Shown: positions 1-4,609 of the stretch, one piece after another
Numbering within the stretch: the first letter of the stretch is position 1
Layout: every line of letters starts with the position of its first letter
Assembly: GCA_013153415.1 (NCBI GenBank)
Contig: JAADEO010000048.1
Span: 1 to 7,275, forward strand
Direction: 5' to 3'
Length of the DNA: 7,275 nt
DNA from: Deltaproteobacteria bacterium
GTDB taxonomy: Bacteria > Desulfobacterota > Anaeroferrophillalia > Anaeroferrophillales > Tharpellaceae
Position numbers and translations under genes: made by a program
Notes under the pieces: generated by a model
What the model was told of the DNA's origin: nothing
The model's database searches: none
Seen by the model: the letters and a program-made list of their open reading frames with translations, nothing else

Positions 1-903
1 GCCCAGCAGTTCGCAGAAGCGGGCCCTGATACATGCCAGTCTGAGCAATTCATCCGGTTTATCCCGGCTCAGTTCGGTCATGTTGCTCAGGGCCACGAAA
101 CGGCGCAGCTCATTGTGTCCCAAGTAGGCGATCGCCTGGCGGATGGCGGAGATCTTGTTGGCCTTGGCAAAGAAGGGCGAGTTGATATAGCGCAGTAGCT
201 TGTAACTCAGGCCGAGATCGTGGTTGATGATGGACTCCAGTTCATCGCAGTCGAAATCCTCCTGGCTGACGGCGTTGACCAGTTTCAGCAAGGTGACCTG
301 CGAAGCCGGGATTTCCCGGCCCTTGATGATTTCCGGGCGGCAGAAGAAATAGCCCTGGAAAAGGTCAAAGCCCATCTCCTGGGCAAGTTTGAACTCCTCC
401 TTGGTTTCGACCTTTTCCGCCAGCAGGCGGAGCCGGTACTTGTTGATGGTGTCGAGGTATGAGCGTATTTCTTCGAGGCTTGAAATCCTGAAATCGAACT
501 TGATGATATCCGCTATTTCGAGCAGTGGATCGAATTCGGATCTGTAGACGAAGTCGTCCAAAGCGATGGTGTAACCGGCTTCGGATAGCTCCCGGCAGGC
601 TTTGATCAGCTCGTCGGTGATTTCGACATCTTCGAGGATCTCGATCACCAGGGATTCGCGGGGCAGCAGAAGCGGAGTTTTCTTTTTCAGCAGATTGTCG
701 GTGAAATTGATGAAGGAGTGGCGGCCGTCGCAGATCTCGTCGACGCCGATGGTCAGGAAGCTGTTTTGCAGCAGTTGATTGGTGGCGGTGTCGCTGTCGA
801 TCTCGGGCATGAAGTTATCCATGCTGTCGCGAAACAGCAGTTCGTAAGCGTAAACCCTTTGCTGACGGTCGAAAATCGGCTGGCGGGCGACGAAAGCTTC
901 CAT
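1..903 (-). CDS. EAL-HDOD domain signalling protein (YuxH-like), C-terminus cut by window edge
   Basis: Putative cyclic-di-GMP phosphodiesterase or c-di-GMP-binding signalling protein with a C-terminal HDOD output domain, probably cytoplasmic. The frame is open for 301 codons and runs off the left edge; full-length relatives are about 400 residues, so roughly a quarter is missing. Residues 1-195 form the EAL domain. It starts VARQPIF and carries YELLFR (Glu21), INF (Asn66), EILED (Glu88), LDD (Asp116-Asp117), IIKFD (Lys135), AEKVET (Glu163) and FQGYFF (Gln183), so the usual metal and catalytic positions appear present. The loop after the paired aspartates reads VYRSEF instead of the usual GTG-type loop. 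HDOD begins near residue 200 (SQVTLLKLVN, then LGLSYKLLRYINSPFF and AIAYLGHNELRRF). The start at 903 gives the N-terminal length usual in the family. An in-frame ATG at 924 would add seven residues, and neither has a clear Shine-Dalgarno sequence. It is divergent from the dehydrogenase. Family assignment is firm; enzymatic activity is uncertain. Confidence 0.9.
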   Translation of the reverse strand, partial: MEAFVARQPIFDRQQRVYAYELLFRDSMDNFMPEIDSDTATNQLLQNSFLTIGVDEICDGRHSFINFTDNLLKKKTPLLLPRESLVIEILEDVEITDELIKACRELSEAGYTIALDDFVYRSEFDPLLEIADIIKFDFRISSLEEIRSYLDTINKYRLRLLAEKVETKEEFKLAQEMGFDLFQGYFFCRPEIIKGREIPASQVTLLKLVNAVSQEDFDCDELESIINHDLGLSYKLLRYINSPFFAKANKISAIRQAIAYLGHNELRRFVALSNMTELSRDKPDELLRLACIRARFCELLG

Positions 904-980
904 ATTCGTTGAGGCTGTTCCCATAATGTTTGATACTATTTATTAAAAGTATGTTGCCATGTTGCAGTTCTTCAGTTGGG

Positions 981-996
981 TATTATATATACAATA
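981..996. promoter_or_regulatory. Near-perfect 16-bp palindrome over the -10 box (candidate operator)
   Basis: TATTATATATACAATA matches its own reverse complement at 14 of 16 positions; one symmetric pair is mismatched. It covers the -10 box and the likely start site of the EAL-HDOD promoter, where a repressor could act. The AT-only composition makes chance symmetry fairly likely, so this is only a candidate. Confidence 0.3.
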
Positions 997-1014
997 TATC
1001 GGTTGCCGGGTCAA
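986..1014 (-). promoter_or_regulatory. Predicted sigma70-type promoter of the EAL-HDOD gene
   Basis: On the minus strand, a -35 box TTGACC (1014-1009) is followed after exactly 17 bases by a -10 box TATATA (991-986). Transcription would start near 979, giving a leader of about 55-75 bases depending on which ATG is used. Spacing and position relative to the gene are good. This is a pattern match only. Confidence 0.6.
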
Positions 1015-1017
1015 CCG
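1000..1017. repeat. Inverted repeat CGGTTG-N6-CAACCG over the -35 box
   Basis: Two 6-base arms (1000-1005 and 1012-1017) are separated by six bases and overlap the -35 box of the EAL-HDOD promoter. It has the size and symmetry of a dimeric regulator's site and lies in the divergent region also upstream of the dehydrogenase gene. The same CGGTTGC heptamer starts the large inverted repeat at 2451, but one shared heptamer is expected by chance in a window of this size. Confidence 0.3.
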
Positions 1018-1266
1018 TGGATAAAAGGCTTGGGATGCAAAGTTCGGAGGTTGATTTTTACCTGAACGGGTGAAAAATAGGCGGCCCGGAGCTTCGGAAA
1101 AGCGTTTATCGACCAGTCGGAAGCGGAAGCTTCAAGAAAGCCTGAGAAGGGTGCCGTGGGAAATGGGCTCTCAGATGCGGTATGTTTATTGCAAATCGGG
1201 GGCTGTCTATATCAGTTTCACATGCTTTGAATCCAGGTTTTTCAGTTTAACGAGGAGGTAAAGAGG

Positions 1267-2430
1267 ATGAATTTCGGCTTGTCGGACGAGCTCCGGATGT
1301 TGCAGGATACGGTACGCAGTTTTGCCGCGGAAAAGATCGCCCCGTTCGCGGATGAATGGGACAAGAACCACTACTTTCCTTATGAGGAAGTAATCAAACC
1401 AATGGGGGAACTCGGTTTTTTCGGTACCGTGATCTCCGAAGAGTACGGCGGCAACGAGATGGGCTGGCTGGCAGCCATGATTATTACTGAAGAGATCGCC
1501 CGGGCTTCCAGCTCTTTGCGGGTCCAGGTCAACATGCAGGAGTTGGGCTGCGCTTTCACTATTCAGCGTTACGGCAGCGAGACCCTGAAAAAGAAATATA
1601 TCGAAAAGCTGGTCAACGCCGAGATTCTCGGAGCTTTCGCGATCACCGAGCCCGATGCCGGTTCCGATGTCATGTCGATGAAATCGACTGCGGTCGACAA
1701 GGGTGACCATTGGCTGCTGAACGGTCAGAAGACCTGGATCTCCAACGCCACCATCGGCGGTATCAACATTTTCTACGCCTATACCGATAAGTCGGCCGGC
1801 GGCCGTGGACTGTCGGCCTTCGTGGTCGATCTCGAGGAGAGCGACGGCATCACCGTGACCGAACTCGAGAAGATGGGTTCCTGGTGCTCGCCGACCGGCG
1901 AACTGGTGCTCGAGGATGTCAAGATCCCGAAAGACAATATTCTCGGCAAGCCCGGTGACGGGGCCAAGATCGTTTTCGGTTCGCTTTCGCAGACCCGGCT
2001 CTCGGCCGCGGCTGGTGGTGTCGGTCTGGCTCAGGCCTGTCTCGATGTGGTCACCCAGTACGCCATGGAGCGTGAGCAGTTCGGACAGCCGATCGGCAAG
2101 TTCCAGATGAACCAGTCGATGATCGCCGAAATGGTGGCCGATATCGAGGCCACCCGCCTGACCGTCTACAAGGCTGGCTGGCAGAAGGACCAGGGCAACC
2201 TCAACAACAACCTCGAGGTCGCGACCGCCAAGTATCTGGCCGGGGAGCTGGCTTACAAGTGCACCCAGTACGCGATGCGGATTCTCGGCGCCTACGGTTA
2301 CTCGACCGAATATCCGGTGGCCCGCTACTTCCGCGACGCTCCGACCTATGCCATGGTCGAGGGTTCGACCAACATCTGCAAATTCATTCTGGCCCAGGAT
2401 CAGCTTGGTATCCGCAAGGCCAATAGGTAA
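1267..2430 (+). CDS. Glutaryl-CoA dehydrogenase, probable non-decarboxylating (glutaconyl-CoA-forming) type
   Basis: FAD-dependent acyl-CoA dehydrogenase predicted to oxidise glutaryl-CoA to glutaconyl-CoA in the cytoplasm, passing electrons to an electron-transfer flavoprotein. At 387 residues it has the usual family length, and AGGAGG eight bases upstream fixes the start. Visible landmarks are the N-terminal helical domain (1-120), the flavin/substrate motif ITEPDAGSD (126-134), WISN (157-160), the beta domain to about 230, and the C-terminal helical domain with TRLSAAAGGVG and ILGAYGYSTEYP. The catalytic base is Glu365 in MVEGSTNI. Arg85 in SSLRVQ sits where glutaryl-CoA dehydrogenases carry the arginine that binds the substrate's distal carboxylate. 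The residue before Glu365 is Val364. Published structural work on the Desulfococcus enzyme names a Tyr-to-Val exchange as the key to blocking decarboxylation; my placement of that exchange at this position is from memory. The C-terminal DQLGIRKANR ending also matches that enzyme as I recall it. The neighbouring gcdA supports the same call. Acyl-CoA dehydrogenase is certain; the non-decarboxylating subtype is well supported but untested. Confidence 0.9.
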   Translation: MNFGLSDELRMLQDTVRSFAAEKIAPFADEWDKNHYFPYEEVIKPMGELGFFGTVISEEYGGNEMGWLAAMIITEEIARASSSLRVQVNMQELGCAFTIQRYGSETLKKKYIEKLVNAEILGAFAITEPDAGSDVMSMKSTAVDKGDHWLLNGQKTWISNATIGGINIFYAYTDKSAGGRGLSAFVVDLEESDGITVTELEKMGSWCSPTGELVLEDVKIPKDNILGKPGDGAKIVFGSLSQTRLSAAAGGVGLAQACLDVVTQYAMEREQFGQPIGKFQMNQSMIAEMVADIEATRLTVYKAGWQKDQGNLNNNLEVATAKYLAGELAYKCTQYAMRILGAYGYSTEYPVARYFRDAPTYAMVEGSTNICKFILAQDQLGIRKANR

Positions 2431-2450
2431 TCGATATAATCATGTATTGC

Positions 2451-2504
2451 CGGTTGCTGATTCTCCGTGCTTGTTGTATAACGGCGATATCAGCAACCGT
2501 TTTT
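2451..2504 (+). terminator. Hairpin plus T5 between dehydrogenase and gcdA genes (possible attenuator)
   Basis: Perfect 11-bp arms, CGGTTGCTGAT (2451-2461) and ATCAGCAACCG (2489-2499), enclose a 27-base loop and are followed at once by TTTTT (2500-2504). Inside the loop, CCGT (2465-2468) can pair with ACGG (2481-2484). The large loop and short T tract make it weaker than a standard terminator. It may partly end transcripts after the dehydrogenase, act as a processing or stability element, or be an operator. The gcdA ribosome binding site lies only four bases further on, so gcdA depends on read-through or on the internal promoter candidate. Confidence 0.4.
2454..2482 (+). promoter_or_regulatory. 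Candidate internal promoter for gcdA
   Basis: TTGCTG (2454-2459), a 17-base spacer and TATAAC (2477-2482) make a plausible sigma70-type promoter with a start near 2489, about 33 bases before the gcdA ATG. The -35 box lies in the left arm of the inverted repeat and the -10 box in its loop. The -35 match is only moderate. Confidence 0.3.
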
Positions 2505-2521
2505 ACTAAGGAGAAGATCTA

Positions 2522-4261
2522 ATGAAGCAGTATTTCGCAGAGATGCCTCTGTTCGGCAAGCCGCTCAAGGACAAACAGAAGGAGAAGGCGGCGGAAAGCG
2601 CGGCCCAGATCAAGAAGGTCGAAGAACAGTACGCGGCCGAGGTCGAACGGGTCAAGAATGCCGGTCTGCCGGCCGAGAGAATCAATCAGCGGGGCGAGAT
2701 GACCGCCTGGCAGCGGCTCGAGTACCTGCTCGATCCCGGTACCTTCCTGCCGATGAACACGATTTTCGATCCCAACGAAACCGAAGAGGGTACCACCGGC
2801 GTCATCAACGGCCTGGCCAAGATCAGCGGCCGCTGGGTTTCGGTGATCGCTTCCGACAACAAGGTGCTGGCCGGAGCCTGGATCGGCGGTCAGGCGGAAA
2901 ACATCTTCCGGGCTCAGGATATGGCTGAGCGTCTGCGGATTCCGTTGATCTGGGTACTGAACTGCAGCGGCGTCAAACTGACGACCCAGCAGGAAGTCTA
3001 TGCCGGCCGGCGTTCCGGTGGCCGGACCTTCTTCCGTCATGCCGAACTCGCCCAGAAGGGGATTCCGGTAATTGTCGGTATGTACGGCACCAATCCCGCC
3101 GGCGGCGGCTATCACGCCATCAGTCCGGCGATCATCTTCGCTCACAAGAACTCCAACATGGCGGTCGGCGGCGGCGGCATCGTCGGCGGCATGAGCCCTA
3201 AGGGTCACTTCGATCTCGAAGGAGCCGAGGCCCTGATCGAGAGCACCCGCCATTTCAAGGCCGTGCCTCCGGGCAGCCCCCGCATTCATCACGACAAGAC
3301 CGGTTTCATGCGCGAGGTCTTCGATACCGAAGAGGGCGTGCTCGATGCAATCAAGAAATGTGTCGCCGGTCTGCCTTCCTACGATCCCGCGGCTTTCCGG
3401 GTGGCCGAGCCCAAGGAGCCCCGTTTCCCGGGCGAGGATCTCAACTACCTGGTGCCCTTCAACCAGAAGGCGACCTACAATATGGACGAGGTTATCGCCC
3501 GCCTGGTCGATAACAGCGAGCACAGCGAATTCCGTCCCGATTACGGTCCCGAGATCTACTGCGCCCTGACCAAGATCGACGGTTTTCCGGTCGGCATCGT
3601 CGCCAACCGGCAGGGCTTTCTTGGAGCCAACTATCCCGAGTATGCCGATTATACCGGGATCGGCGGCAAACTCTACCGCCAGGGCCTGATCAAGATGAGC
3701 GATTTCACCACCTACTGCGGCCGCGATCGGATCCCGATGATCTGGATTCAGGATACCTCCGGTATCGACGTCGGCGATATCGCTGAGGAAGCCGAACTCC
3801 TGGGCCTGGGAATGTCGCTGATCTACTCGATCGAGAGTTCCCGTCTGCCGATGATGACCGTGGTCCTGCGCAAAGGCACCGCGGCGGCCCACTATGTCAT
3901 GTGCGGCCCCCAGGGCAACCGCAACAACGCTTTCACCCTCGGCACCCCGACCACCGAGGTCGAGGTCATGCACGGCGAGACCGCGGCGGCGGCGGCCTTC
4001 GCCCGGCGCCTGGTCAAAGAGAAGGACAAGGGCAACGACCTTCAGCCGGTCATCGACAAGATGAACGCCCTGGCCAAGCAGTATTACGACCAGTCCCGGC
4101 CCGATTACTGTGTCAAGCATGGTTTCGTCGACGAGATCGTCTCTTTCCCGAAACTGCGCGATTACATGGTCGCCTTCACCCAGGCGGTTTTCCAGAACCC
4201 CGATTCGATCTGCCCCCATCACCAGATGCTGTTGCCGCGGATCATTCGGGATAACGTCTGA
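2522..4261 (+). CDS. gcdA: Glutaconyl-CoA decarboxylase alpha subunit (biotin-dependent carboxyltransferase)
   Basis: Soluble carboxyltransferase subunit of the Na+-pumping glutaconyl-CoA decarboxylase. It moves the carboxyl group of glutaconyl-CoA to biotin on a carrier subunit, giving crotonyl-CoA, and the membrane subunit GcdB then releases CO2 with Na+ export. At 579 residues it is close to the Acidaminococcus GcdA (about 587) and longer than typical propionyl- or methylmalonyl-CoA carboxyltransferases. The N-terminal YFAEMPLFGKPL matches the GcdA-type start. The two crotonase-fold halves are visible: YGTNPAGGGYH (188-198) and GGGGIVGGM (216-224) in the first, VGIVANRQGF (357-366), IQDTSGIDVG (409-418) and KGTAAAHYVM (451-460) in the second. 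The C-terminus SICPHHQMLLPRIIRDNV also matches GcdA as I recall it. AAGGAG (2508-2513) eight bases upstream supports the start. It follows the dehydrogenase by 91 bases on the same strand. No biotin carrier or membrane subunit follows; a strong terminator does. A related glutaconyl-like substrate (for example a methyl-branched one) cannot be excluded. Confidence 0.93.
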   Translation: MKQYFAEMPLFGKPLKDKQKEKAAESAAQIKKVEEQYAAEVERVKNAGLPAERINQRGEMTAWQRLEYLLDPGTFLPMNTIFDPNETEEGTTGVINGLAKISGRWVSVIASDNKVLAGAWIGGQAENIFRAQDMAERLRIPLIWVLNCSGVKLTTQQEVYAGRRSGGRTFFRHAELAQKGIPVIVGMYGTNPAGGGYHAISPAIIFAHKNSNMAVGGGGIVGGMSPKGHFDLEGAEALIESTRHFKAVPPGSPRIHHDKTGFMREVFDTEEGVLDAIKKCVAGLPSYDPAAFRVAEPKEPRFPGEDLNYLVPFNQKATYNMDEVIARLVDNSEHSEFRPDYGPEIYCALTKIDGFPVGIVANRQGFLGANYPEYADYTGIGGKLYRQGLIKMSDFTTYCGRDRIPMIWIQDTSGIDVGDIAEEAELLGLGMSLIYSIESSRLPMMTVVLRKGTAAAHYVMCGPQGNRNNAFTLGTPTTEVEVMHGETAAAAAFARRLVKEKDKGNDLQPVIDKMNALAKQYYDQSRPDYCVKHGFVDEIVSFPKLRDYMVAFTQAVFQNPDSICPHHQMLLPRIIRDNV

Positions 4262-4293
4262 AACCGCTGAAAAGTTTTTTACCCCTCCTGCCG

Positions 4294-4349
4294 CCGGCCC
4301 GGTCGCAAACCTGAAGTCAGGGTTGCGGCCGGGCCGGTTTTTGTTTGTT
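4294..4349 (+). terminator. Strong intrinsic terminator after gcdA
   Basis: CCGGCCCGG (4294-4302) pairs perfectly with CCGGGCCGG (4329-4337). The stem continues inward with TCGCAA (4303-4308) against TTGCGG (4323-4328), counting one G-U pair, then after one mismatch with two more G-C pairs around a short loop. The T-rich run TTTTTGTTTGTT follows at 4338-4349. It begins 33 bases after the gcdA stop and marks the end of the transcript. Confidence 0.92.
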
Positions 4350-4477
4350 CCTTGAAATTGTTTTTGGCGGGAACAGATAGCGGGTGGTTTGCGTGGGGGT
4401 GTATTGCCCTCTTGAAGTTCGGGCGGCCGGTTTTCAGCCTTTCACCCGGGAGGATCGGGGCTGGAGAAATTTCCTGG

Positions 4478-4506
4478 TTGCCAGGGACGACGGAATTTTG
4501 TATAAT
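4478..4506 (+). promoter_or_regulatory. Near-consensus sigma70 promoter of the LysM lytic transglycosylase gene
   Basis: TTGCCA (4478-4483), a spacer of exactly 17 bases and a perfect TATAAT (4501-4506). Transcription would start near 4513, leaving a leader of about 97 bases before the ATG at 4610. It is the best promoter match in the window and makes the downstream gene independent of gcdA. Confidence 0.78.
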
Positions 4507-4609
4507 CCCGAACTGGTGCGTGAGACCGTATCCCGGGTAAGGTTTTTCCGCCTTTCCGAGTACTGGTGTGCCCTGACCACCGTTATTTCAATTCCAGCCA
4601 AAAGAATAT

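Larger units (their letters stand above)
904..1266. other. Divergent intergenic region between EAL-HDOD and glutaryl-CoA dehydrogenase genes
   Basis: This stretch of 363 bases has no convincing gene. The left part (925-1000) is notably AT-rich and holds the minus-strand promoter and the two symmetric sites listed separately. A 63-codon open frame at 1070-1261 has a very basic, low-complexity product and no recognisable domain, so I do not call it. No strong plus-strand promoter for the dehydrogenase gene is evident. The best weak match is TTTATT (1185-1190), 17 bases, TATATC (1208-1213). The region ends in a strong ribosome binding site, AGGAGG at 1253-1258, eight bases before the ATG at 1267. 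Confidence 0.6.
4262..4609. other. Intergenic region between gcdA and the lytic transglycosylase gene
   Basis: This stretch of 348 bases has no supported gene. It holds the gcdA terminator (4294-4349) and the promoter at 4478-4506. Short open frames here (for example 4352-4540) lack convincing ribosome binding sites, have no recognisable domains and overlap the promoter. Nothing else structured was seen in 4350-4477 or in the leader 4513-4609. Confidence 0.65.

Noticed and set aside
1051..1079. TTGATT with an A-rich -10-like stretch as promoter for the dehydrogenase gene
   Set aside because: No acceptable -10 hexamer occurs at 16-18 bases; the match comes mostly from an A run.
1126..1133. 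GAAGCTTC palindrome in the divergent intergenic region
   Set aside because: A single 8-base palindrome is expected by chance and has no partner site or relation to a promoter.
1070..1261. Possible small basic protein of 63 residues upstream of the dehydrogenase
   Set aside because: No clear ribosome binding site, no domain, and a composition like translated noncoding DNA; it also runs into the dehydrogenase ribosome binding site.
1207..1710. A 167-codon minus-strand open frame overlapping the dehydrogenase start
   Set aside because: Mirror of the dehydrogenase coding sequence with no recognisable domain; the plus-strand reading is a clear family member.
2519..4222. A 567-codon open frame on the minus strand opposite gcdA
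   Set aside because: It is an antisense shadow produced by GC-rich codon use in gcdA. The product has no recognisable domain and is low-complexity, and the plus-strand protein is unmistakable.
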